In this document: positions 9,157 to 17,234 of the stretch, in pieces
How positions within the stretch are numbered: the first letter of the stretch is position 1
Layout: every line of letters starts with the position of its first letter
Source: Bacteroides sp.
Lineage (GTDB): Bacteria > Bacteroidota > Bacteroidia > Bacteroidales > Muribaculaceae
NCBI GenBank assembly: GCA_014801955.1
Contig: JAAVDE010000041.1
Span: forward strand, 50,870 to 114,869
Length of the DNA stretch: 64,000 bases
Direction: 5' to 3'
Translations under genes and position numbers: made by a program
The notes under the pieces: model-generated
What the model was told of the DNA's origin: nothing
What the model saw: the letters and a program-made list of their open reading frames with translations, nothing else
The model's database searches: none

Positions 9157-10328
9157 CTTCCCGGTTCAACAACATATTTCGCGTTTGCTCAATCGAGTTC
9201 CGCAACATAATGCGCGACCACGGCGTAGTGCTGTTCGTGTTTTTCGTTCCGCTGCTCTATCCGCTGCTCTATGCGTTTATCTACACGAACGAAACCGTTC
9301 GCGACGTTCCCGTTGCCGTTGTCAACGACTCCGGCTCGGCGCTGTCGCGTCAGTTCGTCAGAATGCTCGACGCCACCCCCGAGGTTCGGGTCGTTGCCTC
9401 CTGTACCGACGTCGCCGAGGCCGAGCACCTGAACCGGCTGGGCGAAATCTATGCCTTCGTCGTTATTCCCGCCGACTTTGACCGCACGCTCGACCAGGGG
9501 CGCCAGGCGGTTATCGGTGTGTATGCCGACATGGCCGGCATGCTCTACTACAAGTCGGCGCTGCTGGCCGCCACCAACGTTTCGCTCGCCCTGAACAAGG
9601 AGCTGAAAGTCGAGCGCTTCTACACCGGCGCCACCCCGCGCCAGGAAGCCATTGCAACGCAGCCGGTCGACTATGACTACGTTGCGCTCTATAATCCCCA
9701 GAGCGGCTTCGCCTCCTTCCTGATGCCGGCGGTTATGATGCTCATTATCCAGCAAACGCTGATGCTCGGAATCGGCATGGTCGGCGGCGGAATCCGCGAG
9801 CGCTTCAATGGCCGCGCGCTGCCGCCGATGCGCGCTTTCGGCAATCCGCTGGCCGTTACGTTCGGCAAGACCATCGTTTATTTCGCAATCTATATCATCA
9901 TCGCCGCCTATATGTTCACGGTGGTGAACTACCTGTTCGGGCTGCCGGCGCGAGGCCGCTTCGTGACCTACATCGCCTTCATCGTGCCCTACATCCTGGC
10001 CTGCATCTTCATGGGCATCACCTTCTCGTCGTTTCTCTACCGCCGCGAGGACTGCATCGTTCTGTTCGTGTTCATGTCGGTTCCGCTGCTCTTCATTTCC
10101 GGCATTTCCTGGCCGGGAGCGGCGATTCCGCGGTTCTGGCAGTGGGTCGGCATGCTCTTTCCGTCGACCTATGCGGTCAACGGCTATGTGCGCATCAACT
10201 CAATGGGCGCCTCGCTCGGCCAGGTGGCTCATGAGTTCACGGCCCTTTGGATTCAGACGGGTGCCTACCTGCTGCTCGCCATTTTGTTTTACCACCTGGC
10301 AATCCGCCGCAACTCACTCCGCCGATGA
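9153..10328 (+). CDS. ABC-2 type transporter permease (second of pair)
   Basis: 391 residues with the same layout as its neighbour: a membrane helix at about 24-45 (VVLFVFFVPLLYPLLYAFIY), a periplasmic domain with VAVVNDSGSALSRQFVRMLD, and a C-terminal block of membrane helices containing LLFISGISWPGAAIP and FPSTYAVNGYVRINSMG, a typical ABC-2 permease ending. Starts inside the stop codon of permease 1 and is overlapped by the Nudix gene through another ATGA, so all three genes are probably translationally coupled. Likely the second half of a heterodimeric inner-membrane exporter. Confidence 0.88.
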   Translation: MTSRFNNIFRVCSIEFRNIMRDHGVVLFVFFVPLLYPLLYAFIYTNETVRDVPVAVVNDSGSALSRQFVRMLDATPEVRVVASCTDVAEAEHLNRLGEIYAFVVIPADFDRTLDQGRQAVIGVYADMAGMLYYKSALLAATNVSLALNKELKVERFYTGATPRQEAIATQPVDYDYVALYNPQSGFASFLMPAVMMLIIQQTLMLGIGMVGGGIRERFNGRALPPMRAFGNPLAVTFGKTIVYFAIYIIIAAYMFTVVNYLFGLPARGRFVTYIAFIVPYILACIFMGITFSSFLYRREDCIVLFVFMSVPLLFISGISWPGAAIPRFWQWVGMLFPSTYAVNGYVRINSMGASLGQVAHEFTALWIQTGAYLLLAILFYHLAIRRNSLRR

Positions 10329-10837
10329 AGTTTACCTACTGCCCCGACTGCGGCTCGCGGCTCTCGGCCCGCGAGCTGGGCGACGAAGGTGCCGTTGCCT
10401 GGTGTGACCGCTGCGCCAAGCCCTGGTTCGAAGTCTTTCCAACGGCGACCATCGCCCTGGTCTATAACGACAGCGGCCAGGTTCTGCTGCTGCGCCAGAA
10501 CTATATCTCCACTCAGTTCCGCAACCTCGTTTCGGGCTATATTCAGCCCGGCGAGGACGCGGAAACGACCGCGCGCCGCGAAATTCTCGAAGAAACCGGC
10601 CTGGAGGTCGACCGGCTCGAATTGCGCATGACCCGCTGGTTTCCGAAAAAGGAGATGCTGATGATTGGCTTCTTTGCCCACGCCCTGCCTGACCAACAGC
10701 TGCGCCTATCGGCCGAGGTTGACGGAGCCGAGTGGGTCAACGCCTCCGAAATCCTCGGTCTGCTCCATGACTCCCCGACCTCGACCTCTCGCGCGCTGGC
10801 GCTCGAGTTCCTCGGCAGGTATCAGCCTGATTTTTGA
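10325..10837 (+). CDS. Nudix hydrolase with N-terminal zinc ribbon
   Basis: 170 residues from the ATG at 10325; the ORF track starts 26 codons too early inside the permease. The N-terminus carries CPDCG and, 22 residues on, CDRC, a zinc ribbon as in NudC-like and ADP-ribose-type Nudix proteins. The Nudix box is complete (GYIQPGEDAETTARREILEE continuing TGL), fitting GX5EX7REUXEEXGU. It should hydrolyse a nucleoside diphosphate linked to another group; the substrate is unknown. Start codon overlaps the permease stop by 4 bases, so it is the last gene of the exporter operon, an unexpected partner. Cytoplasmic. Confidence 0.9.
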   Translation: MKFTYCPDCGSRLSARELGDEGAVAWCDRCAKPWFEVFPTATIALVYNDSGQVLLLRQNYISTQFRNLVSGYIQPGEDAETTARREILEETGLEVDRLELRMTRWFPKKEMLMIGFFAHALPDQQLRLSAEVDGAEWVNASEILGLLHDSPTSTSRALALEFLGRYQPDF

Positions 10838-10856
10838 GATTTTGCAATCTCAAAAA
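10831..10856. repeat. Perfect 10-bp inverted repeat across the Nudix stop codon and next promoter
   Basis: TTTTTGAGAT, then TTTGCA, then ATCTCAAAAA. The left arm contains the Nudix TGA stop and the loop contains the TTTG used as -33 element by the next promoter. It could be a small terminator of the exporter operon or an operator at the lipoprotein promoter. Confidence 0.5.
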
Positions 10857-10871
10857 ATAATCGTAACTTTG
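10841..10871 (+). promoter_or_regulatory. Promoter for the small lipoprotein gene
   Basis: TTTG (10841-10844), 19-bp spacer, then TAACTTTG (10864-10871): a complete Bacteroidota housekeeping promoter. Confidence 0.85.
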
Positions 10872-10921
10872 CAGCGTTGATTTTAGAATTTAACACACAT
10901 CCCCACCCCCACACACTACTC

Positions 10922-11410
10922 ATGAAAAAACGTCTGCTATTCATTATGCTGCCCCTGCTCGCCGGCCTGTTCAACAGCTGCTCGGAGGAGGATGCCGCCT
11001 TGCAGTTTGAAACCGAAAGCGTCAGCGACTCCAAGAACGTTCAGATCGACTATCATTCTCCCGACCCCGGTTCCGTTGCCAAGCAATATTACATCACCGC
11101 CAACAGCAAGGCGAGCGAAATCAAAATCAAGTGTAAGAGCCACAACGCCATCTACTTCGACAGCAACGACCCCGGGCTCGCACTTGACCCGGCGGTACGC
11201 ACCTCGCAAACCGGCCACTGGACCGCACGCGTCAGCTCGCCAAACACCATAACCTTTACCTTTAACCGAGTCAACACCTCCGCCGAAACAGAAAACTTTG
11301 CCAGCGGATGGATAATGGTTTCGGCCAATAGCGACGACGAGGAGAAAGCCTCGACCTTCTTCAGCATCACGCGCCTGCTGCGCAGCGACGACCCGCTCGA
11401 CGAAATCTAA
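10922..11410 (+). CDS. Small lipoprotein of unknown function
   Basis: 162 residues from the ATG at 10922; the ORF track start 15 codons earlier lies almost on the promoter. Signal peptide MKKRLLFIMLPLLAGLFNSC with the lipobox Cys at position 20, followed by SEEDAA; acidic residues just after the Cys are compatible with a Bacteroidota lipoprotein export signal and hence surface display. The mature part is beta-rich and resembles BACON or Ig-like domains (YITANSKASEIKIKCKS) but I cannot assign it to a family. Monocistronic. Its stop codon overlaps the stop of the convergent glycosyltransferase. Confidence 0.75.
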   Translation: MKKRLLFIMLPLLAGLFNSCSEEDAALQFETESVSDSKNVQIDYHSPDPGSVAKQYYITANSKASEIKIKCKSHNAIYFDSNDPGLALDPAVRTSQTGHWTARVSSPNTITFTFNRVNTSAETENFASGWIMVSANSDDEEKASTFFSITRLLRSDDPLDEI

Positions 11411-12456
11411 TTGCGGGCGCCGAGCAGGCGGCGATAAATGGCTTCATAGTCCGTTACCATCCGCTTGACGGAATATTTTGCCTCAACATGCTCCCGGGCG
11501 CTGACCGCAAGGTTCAGCGCCTTGTCGTAGTTGTCCAACACCCGCGCAATGGCGTCGGCACAGCTGAGGGCGTCGCCATTGTCAAACGTTTCACACAGCC
11601 GCCCGCAATCGGCGACCTCCCACGGGCCCCCACCCTGAGGCACCACCAGCGGCAGCCCCGCGGCCATGCCCTCGGCCACCGTCAGGCCGAAGCCCTCGAA
11701 GCGCGCCGGGTGACACATCAAATCATAATCGGCCAGCTGCGCGTAGATTTCGCCGCGAGGCATGTTGCCGGTGAACCTGACGGCGTCGGCAACGCCCTTC
11801 GCTTCGGCCAGCCGGCGCAGCTTTTTCAGGTCCCTGCCCCCGCCGATAAACGTTGCCTCGACCTCATAGCCCCGACCGCGCAGAATGGCAACGGCCTCAA
11901 TCAGAATATCCTGACCTTTCTTGTCGCTAACGAGGCGCGACACCTGAACTATCCGCGCCGGCGAGTGCAGGCCGCCGGCAGGCCGCGGGCGAACGGCCTC
12001 GGTGTTTATGCCGTTGGTTACCACGCTGATTTTCGCTCCGGCAACTCGCGAGCGAACGTCGTCGGCAACGGCGTCGGAGATGGCCGCCATGTTGCTGCGC
12101 GCGGCATATGTCATCGGAACGTTCAGATCATGAACGGTGAAGAGCGTGCGCGACCTCATTACCCTCAGCAACCCGGTCAGCTTATGGAGATGCAGATGCA
12201 CGATGTCGGGCCGGCTGCGGAGCATATAGAGGTTAAGGCGCGCCATCAGCAGCAGCGGCGCCGCCCCCTGCTTGCGGTTAAAGCGAACAACCCTGACCGC
12301 GGGCAGCAGCGCACCGACAACGTTGGCATCCTCGCCGCGGTTAACAATCAGGATTTCGACCTCATGGCCGCGAGAGGTCTGCTCGTTGGCAATATCAACG
12401 AGCATCGTTTCCGCTCCGCCCGTCAGCATCTGGAAAATAACATGTACAATCTTCAT
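11407..12456 (-). CDS. Glycosyltransferase family 4 (GT-B fold)
   Basis: 349 residues from the ATG ending at 12456 (MKIVHVIFQMLTGGAETM); the longer ORF-track version starts upstream of the promoter. The N-terminal GAETM near residue 14 and the C-terminal PARFEGFGLTVAEGMAAGLP carry the EX7E nucleotide-sugar motif of GT4. No signal peptide or membrane helix, so a cytoplasmic or membrane-associated enzyme transferring sugar from a nucleotide donor, likely to a surface polysaccharide or glycolipid. It stands alone, without other polysaccharide genes nearby. The -7 promoter element ends only 5 bases before the start codon, so the transcript should be leaderless. Confidence 0.9.
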   Translation of the reverse strand: MKIVHVIFQMLTGGAETMLVDIANEQTSRGHEVEILIVNRGEDANVVGALLPAVRVVRFNRKQGAAPLLLMARLNLYMLRSRPDIVHLHLHKLTGLLRVMRSRTLFTVHDLNVPMTYAARSNMAAISDAVADDVRSRVAGAKISVVTNGINTEAVRPRPAGGLHSPARIVQVSRLVSDKKGQDILIEAVAILRGRGYEVEATFIGGGRDLKKLRRLAEAKGVADAVRFTGNMPRGEIYAQLADYDLMCHPARFEGFGLTVAEGMAAGLPLVVPQGGGPWEVADCGRLCETFDNGDALSCADAIARVLDNYDKALNLAVSAREHVEAKYSVKRMVTDYEAIYRRLLGARN

Positions 12457-12461
12457 AGCCC

Positions 12462-12469
12462 CAAAGTTA
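12462..12469 (-). promoter_or_regulatory. Minus-strand promoter -7 element, 5 bases from the glycosyltransferase ATG
   Basis: CAAAGTTA on the plus strand, i.e. TAACTTTG reading toward the glycosyltransferase. A GTTG lies 17 bases upstream as a possible -33 element. Transcription starting about 5 bases after the element would begin at or next to the A of the start codon. Confidence 0.65.
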
Positions 12470-12545
12470 CGAAAATTTTCCGACACCAACGGCGCTATCA
12501 TAATTTTTTTTACGGAATAATTGCTGCCGTTTCATGAAAATTATC

Positions 12546-12553
12546 TATATTTG
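12546..12553 (+). promoter_or_regulatory. Promoter -7 element for the large secreted repeat protein
   Basis: TATATTTG fits TAnnTTTG, with a TTG about 22 bases upstream. It is back to back with the glycosyltransferase promoter and leaves a 5' leader of about 65 bases. Confidence 0.65.
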
Positions 12554-12624
12554 CGGCTTCGACCCGAACATCTAAGCCAAACATAATCTAAAAGTTCCAT
12601 ATAATTAACCAATCATTTTGTGCA

Positions 12625-15600
12625 ATGAAGAAATTTTTACTCTTTGCAGTGATGGCTTCGGCCATGCTGGCCGGCAGCGCCATGCTTCCGGAACGCAGCA
12701 TCGGCTCAGGCCGTCAGATGAAGACGCTCGACCGCGAAACCGCGCGAGTGCAGCAGCGCAACGCAGTGCGCCGCGCAGCCGATGGCGATTCCGAAACCGC
12801 CATCGCCGTTCCGTTCACCCACACCCTGGGCAAGAACACCGAAGTCAACGACTATCTCATCATCGACGCCAACGGCGATGGCCGCACCTGGAAGCCGGGC
12901 GGCTTCACCTCCTACTCCGTTTGCATGGCTCCGAACTCAGCCGACGTTGACGCAGCCGACGACTGGATGATTTCGCCCGCCGTGCGCCTCGAGGCCGGCG
13001 TGTTCTACACCGTTTCCTACGAGGAGGACATGACCCTCAACAAAACCGAAGATAAGCTCGGCCTCTTCGCCGGCACCGAACGCTCGGCCGAAGGCATGAC
13101 CATCACCGTTATCGACGAACACGCCTATGGCTATACCAACAAGGTGTTCACCAAAAAGGAGACTCAGTTCTCCGTTGCCGAAACCGGCAACTACTATTTC
13201 GGTTTCCACTGCACTTCCGAAAAGGCCAACTCCGGCACTCCGAAGGTTTGCAACTTCTCGATCCAAGTGTGTGAGAACCCGGTCGTTGCCCCCGAAAAGT
13301 TCGTTGAAGTTCCGTTCACCCACACCCTGGGCAAGAACACCGAAGTCAACGACTACATCATCGTTGACGCCGACAACGACACCCGCACCTGGAAGCCGGG
13401 CGCCTTCACCGGCTACTCCGTTTGCATGAAGCCCACCGACGGGGAGGCAAACAATGACTGGCTCATTTCGTTGCCGGTTCATCTGCTCCCGGGCGTGAAC
13501 TATACTCTCAGCTATGAAGAAGGATTCACCCTCAGCTCGGGCAAAGAAGACATGCTCGGCATCTACTACGGCACGGAACCCGAGCCTGCAGCCCTGACGC
13601 TCCCGGTTGTTCCGGCCCACGCGATAACCGCCCGCGATTTCGCCGAGAAGAAAACCGACTTCACCGTTGCCAAGGAGGGCTACTACTATTTCGGCTTCCA
13701 CTGCACCTCCGAAACCGCCAACTCCGGCAATCTGAAAATCTGCAACTTCGCAATCAAGGAGAGCGCCGAAGATATTGTTCCGCCCGCAGCAGGCACACTC
13801 GAAGTTACGCCTGCCCCCCTGGGCGAGCTGAAAGCAACGGTTAAATACACCGCTCCGACCGTCAACGCCAACGGCGAACCGCTCTCGCAGCTCTCAAAGG
13901 TTATCATAACCACCAACTGGGCGTTCAAGACGGAGCTGACCGAAGTGGTTCCCGGCGGAGAATACACGATTGAGACCACCGACGTTTACAACAACGCCTA
14001 TAACCGCGTTGAAGCCGTTGCCTATCTCGGCGACGTTGCCGGCGAGGCAGCCCTGGTGACCGACCTGTTCTTCGGCATGGATAACCCCCGGCCGGTTACC
14101 GGCGTAAAGGCCGTTCTCTCCGATGATTTCAAAACCGTTACGCTCAGCTGGGAGCCCATCTCCGAGGTAGGCGAAAAGGGCGGCTATGTCGATGCGTCGA
14201 AAGCCGTCTACTACGTTTTCGACGCCTTCGGCTCATATTACGACCCCGCCCTCATCACCACCACCGAAACCTCGGCGACCTTCGACTACTCCGACGCCGA
14301 GGAGCAGGATTTCGTTGCCTTTCAGGTAACCGCCGGCATCGACGAAACCTACTACTCGCTCGACGCCAGCTCCAACATCGTTGTTATCGGCCGGCCCGAC
14401 GCCCTTCCTTTCCATGAAAGTTTCGCCGACGGCTACTACACTCAGATGTGGGTCGTTGACCCCGAAAGCCAGGGCCAGGTAATGAACGGCACCATCTGCG
14501 ACAACGAGCTGCAGACCAACACCGACGCCGACGAAGGCGTTGAGCCCGAATATCTGAACTCCCACGACGCCGACAACGGCTTCTTCCTCTTCATGCCTAT
14601 CGACGTCAACTCCTCCCACGGCTTCTACTCGGCCAAAATCAGCCTCGAAGGCGCCGAAAACCCGGTGTTTGAGTTCTGGTATCAGGGCAAAGGCAGCGTT
14701 CTCGACGCCAAGCTCGGCGTTGACGGCGGCGAAATGGAAACCATCAGCTCCATTGACCTCAAGGAAAATCCGACCGACGACTGGACCCTTGCGCGCATCG
14801 ACCTCACCCCCTACAAGTCGGCCAACTACATTCAGGTCGGCGTTATGGTCCGCGCTATCCACAACACCGACGACCAGACCTGGAGCGTGCCCTTCGATAA
14901 CCTGCGCGTCATTGACCTCAAAGACGAAGCGCTGCGCGTTTCGGTGGCCGCCATCCCCGACGCGGTTAAGTCAGGCGAGGAACTGCCCGTTTGCCTGACC
15001 GTTGAAAACATCGGCCGCAACGCCCTGACCTCGGCCCGCATCGCAGTCAGCGCCGACACCCTTGAGCTCGAGCCGATTGCAATCGAAAGCCTCGCGCCCG
15101 GCGCCATAGCAACGGCCAAGGCCACGATTGCCACCTCGGTGCTGTCGCCCGACGCCATCCATGTCGTTGCCTCGGCCATGACCAACGCCGAAACCGCCGC
15201 ATTCACTATCGAAAAAGATGTTACCATCCAATTCCCGGCTCTGCCTTATCCTACCGATATATATGAAGCCATGACCTCCGACGGCTTCGTCCGTGGCGTT
15301 TATCTCGCCTGGGAAAAACCTGAGTTTATCGAGCTCACCAAACCCAAAGTTATCAACGAAGACTTCGAAAACTCCGACTATGAACCCTTCACCTATTCCG
15401 ACTTCGCCGGATTCAAGTTCGTTGACATCGACGGCAAGGCAAACTATACGTTCCTCGACGACGTCAACAACCCCTACCGCACTCAGCCGATGGCCTATCA
15501 GCTCTTCTCGCCCGAGGCCTCAGGCATGCCCCAGGAGAATCTGGCCGACTGCCCGACCCACAGCGGCAACACCATGCTGGTTGCCTGGTCAAACAACGGC

Positions 15601-16329
15601 CAGAACGCCAATCTGCTCATCTCGCCCGAGCTGACCGGCAAGGCTCAGACCATCTCCTTCTGGGCCCGCGGCTTCACTGTGGCCTCCGGCCTGAACGAAA
15701 CGTTCTCCGTTTGGGTTTCCGACACCGACACCGAAGTCAAGTCCTTCACCCAGCTCCACGAAGTCGAGAACTATCCCGAAAACGGCATCGTTCCCGAAGA
15801 GTGGACCGAGTTCAAGGTAACCGTTCCCGAAGGCACCAAGTATTTCGGTATTCTCCACGATTCCTATGATTCCTACGCCCTGTTCATCGACGACATTACC
15901 TTTAAGGCCGCAGGCGTTCTGCCCTCCGACACCAAGCTGACGGGCTACAACGTATATTGCGACGGTAAACTGCTTCCTGACATGCCAACCGACAGCCAGT
16001 GTATTTTCCACGATCCCGGCGAAAACGGCATTTACAACTACCGCGTGTCGGCACTCTATAACTATGGTGAATCGCGAGCCTCGGAACCTTATGTCGCTAA
16101 CTTCCATCGCGTATCTATTGCCGAAATCGAAGGCACGGGAATCACCATGAAGTGCGAAAATCGCGTTCTGACCGTTAACGCTCCCGAAGGCACGGCCATC
16201 AACGTTATCGACATCGCAGGCCGCATCATCGCCTCCGGCACCACGAGCCTCAGCGCGGCAGTGCCCGCCTCCGACGCAGTCGTGTTGGTAACCGTTGGCT
16301 CCCACGTTGTCAAAGCCCTCGTTAAATAA
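12625..16329 (+). CDS. Large secreted multidomain protein with tandem N-terminal repeat and T9SS-like C-terminus
   Basis: 1,234 residues. Signal peptide at residues 1-20. Residues about 60-215 and 225-380 are two copies of one domain (VPFTHTLGKNTEVNDY, then NYYFGFHCTSE or YYYFGFHCTSE), offset by 167 residues. Fibronectin-type III-like modules follow. Two regions near 590-760 and 905-1110 look like choice-of-anchor J / MAM-like beta-sandwich domains (FHESFADGYYTQMW; EDFENSDYEPFTYSDFAGF). The last 70 residues (INVIDIAGRIIASG ending in VVKALVK) resemble the type A sorting module of type IX secretion. Probably a surface or secreted adhesin, or a protein that binds host glycans or proteins. No catalytic motif recognised. 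Ends in a strong terminator. Confidence 0.8.
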   Translation: MKKFLLFAVMASAMLAGSAMLPERSIGSGRQMKTLDRETARVQQRNAVRRAADGDSETAIAVPFTHTLGKNTEVNDYLIIDANGDGRTWKPGGFTSYSVCMAPNSADVDAADDWMISPAVRLEAGVFYTVSYEEDMTLNKTEDKLGLFAGTERSAEGMTITVIDEHAYGYTNKVFTKKETQFSVAETGNYYFGFHCTSEKANSGTPKVCNFSIQVCENPVVAPEKFVEVPFTHTLGKNTEVNDYIIVDADNDTRTWKPGAFTGYSVCMKPTDGEANNDWLISLPVHLLPGVNYTLSYEEGFTLSSGKEDMLGIYYGTEPEPAALTLPVVPAHAITARDFAEKKTDFTVAKEGYYYFGFHCTSETANSGNLKICNFAIKESAEDIVPPAAGTLEVTPAPLGELKATVKYTAPTVNANGEPLSQLSKVIITTNWAFKTELTEVVPGGEYTIETTDVYNNAYNRVEAVAYLGDVAGEAALVTDLFFGMDNPRPVTGVKAVLSDDFKTVTLSWEPISEVGEKGGYVDASKAVYYVFDAFGSYYDPALITTTETSATFDYSDAEEQDFVAFQVTAGIDETYYSLDASSNIVVIGRPDALPFHESFADGYYTQMWVVDPESQGQVMNGTICDNELQTNTDADEGVEPEYLNSHDADNGFFLFMPIDVNSSHGFYSAKISLEGAENPVFEFWYQGKGSVLDAKLGVDGGEMETISSIDLKENPTDDWTLARIDLTPYKSANYIQVGVMVRAIHNTDDQTWSVPFDNLRVIDLKDEALRVSVAAIPDAVKSGEELPVCLTVENIGRNALTSARIAVSADTLELEPIAIESLAPGAIATAKATIATSVLSPDAIHVVASAMTNAETAAFTIEKDVTIQFPALPYPTDIYEAMTSDGFVRGVYLAWEKPEFIELTKPKVINEDFENSDYEPFTYSDFAGFKFVDIDGKANYTFLDDVNNPYRTQPMAYQLFSPEASGMPQENLADCPTHSGNTMLVAWSNNGQNANLLISPELTGKAQTISFWARGFTVASGLNETFSVWVSDTDTEVKSFTQLHEVENYPENGIVPEEWTEFKVTVPEGTKYFGILHDSYDSYALFIDDITFKAAGVLPSDTKLTGYNVYCDGKLLPDMPTDSQCIFHDPGENGIYNYRVSALYNYGESRASEPYVANFHRVSIAEIEGTGITMKCENRVLTVNAPEGTAINVIDIAGRIIASGTTSLSAAVPASDAVVLVTVGSHVVKALVK
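12808..12854 (+). repeat. Copy 1 of a 47-base identical direct repeat in the secreted repeat protein
   Basis: The 47 bases from 12808 are identical to those from 13309. They encode VPFTHTLGKNTEVNDY in both domain copies. Confidence 0.85.
13309..13355 (+). repeat. Copy 2 of the 47-base identical direct repeat
   Basis: Second copy, offset by exactly 501 bases (167 codons) from copy 1, so recombination between them would stay in frame. Confidence 0.85.
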
Positions 16330-16349
16330 CCCTACCCTATCCAAATCAA

Positions 16350-16388
16350 AACAGGCCGCATCTTTCTTTCAGATGCGGCCTGTTCATT
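16350..16388 (+). terminator. Strong rho-independent terminator after the secreted repeat protein
   Basis: Perfect 14-bp stem (AACAGGCCGCATCT / AGATGCGGCCTGTT) with a 7-base loop, followed by CATTTT. The flanking A-run makes it plausible in both directions. Confidence 0.9.
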
Positions 16389-16410
16389 TTCAAGTTTCGG
16401 GAATTTTGCG

Positions 16411-16418
16411 TAACTTTG
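16411..16418 (+). promoter_or_regulatory. Promoter -7 element, 8 bases from the steroid 5-alpha-reductase ATG
   Basis: TAACTTTG followed by CC. Only 8 bases separate the element from the ATG at 16427, so the transcript should have almost no leader. No good TTTG at -33; TTTC is nearest. Confidence 0.65.
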
Positions 16419-16426
16419 CCGTTGCT

Positions 16427-17197
16427 ATGGATTTTTTTCTTTTTCAACCACATAATTTCCAGGTATTTCTCTGGATTATGGCCGCGACGGCAGTCGTCGT
16501 GTTTCTGGCCCTGCTGAAAATCGAGGCCGGCTATGGTATTGCCTACACTCCCAAGTGGGGCCCGTCTGTCAACAATAAGCTCGGCTGGGTGCTGATGGAA
16601 GCCCCGGTGTTCATCATCATGCTGATTCTCTGCCTGGCGTCGCCGCGCCGTACCGAGGCCGCCCCGCTGGCAATGTTTCTGATTTTCGAGCTGCACTATT
16701 TCCAGCGCTCGTTCATCTTTCCGCTGATGATGAAAGGCAAGAGCCGCATGCCTCTGGCAATTATGCTGATGGGCATGCTCTTCAACTCGCTCAACGCCCT
16801 GATGCAGGGCGGGTGGATTTTCTTTGTCAGCGCCCCGGACCGCTATCCGGCTTCGTGGCTCGGTTCGTGGCAGTTCATCCTGGGAACCATCGTGTTCTTC
16901 TGGGGCATGGCCACCAACCTCCACAGCGACCACATTATCCGCAACCTGCGCAAGCCGGGCGACACGCGCCACTACCTTCCGCGCGGAGGCATGTTTCGCT
17001 TCGTAACCTCGGCCAACTACCTGGGCGAACTGATGGAATGGGTTGGCTTCGCAATCCTGACCTGGAGCTGGTCAGGCGCCGTGTTCGCGCTCTGGACCTT
17101 TGCCAACCTCGCCCCGCGCGCACTGAAAATCAACGCGCGCTATAACCGCGAATTCGGCCCGCTGAACCAAAAGGCCATAATTCCGTTTATCTTTTAG
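16427..17197 (+). CDS. 3-oxo-5-alpha-steroid 4-dehydrogenase (steroid 5-alpha-reductase) family membrane enzyme
   Basis: 256 residues from the ATG at 16427; the ORF-track start 44 codons earlier runs through the upstream terminator. About six or seven membrane helices. The C-terminal half follows the human SRD5A2 pattern: LHSDHIIRNLRKPGD, LPRGGMFRFVTSANYLGELM, EWVGFAI, and the terminus KAIIPFIF (KALIPFIF in SRD5A2). Length is close to SRD5A2 (254). Glu58 in LMEAPVF and Tyr91 in LHYFQRSF correspond to the human catalytic pair Glu57/Tyr91, recalled from the published structure. It should reduce the C4-C5 double bond of a 3-oxo-delta4 steroid with NADPH, giving an allo (5-alpha) product; in gut Bacteroidota this activity acts on bile acid intermediates. 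The physiological substrate is inferred. Followed after 37 bases by the TlpA-like gene without another promoter. Confidence 0.92.
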   Translation: MDFFLFQPHNFQVFLWIMAATAVVVFLALLKIEAGYGIAYTPKWGPSVNNKLGWVLMEAPVFIIMLILCLASPRRTEAAPLAMFLIFELHYFQRSFIFPLMMKGKSRMPLAIMLMGMLFNSLNALMQGGWIFFVSAPDRYPASWLGSWQFILGTIVFFWGMATNLHSDHIIRNLRKPGDTRHYLPRGGMFRFVTSANYLGELMEWVGFAILTWSWSGAVFALWTFANLAPRALKINARYNREFGPLNQKAIIPFIF

Positions 17198-17234
17198 GAA
17201 TAATCCGCTGAAATCAATTTAATTGCAAATAATT

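Noticed and set aside
11488-12537. 349-codon plus-strand ORF opposite the glycosyltransferase
   Set aside because: Shadow of the GT4 gene, without signal or domain; the real promoter and motifs are on the minus strand.
17223-17234. Upstream ATG-like start of the TlpA-like gene given by the ORF track
   Set aside because: The signal peptide starts properly at MKKLL (17235); the four extra codons weaken it.
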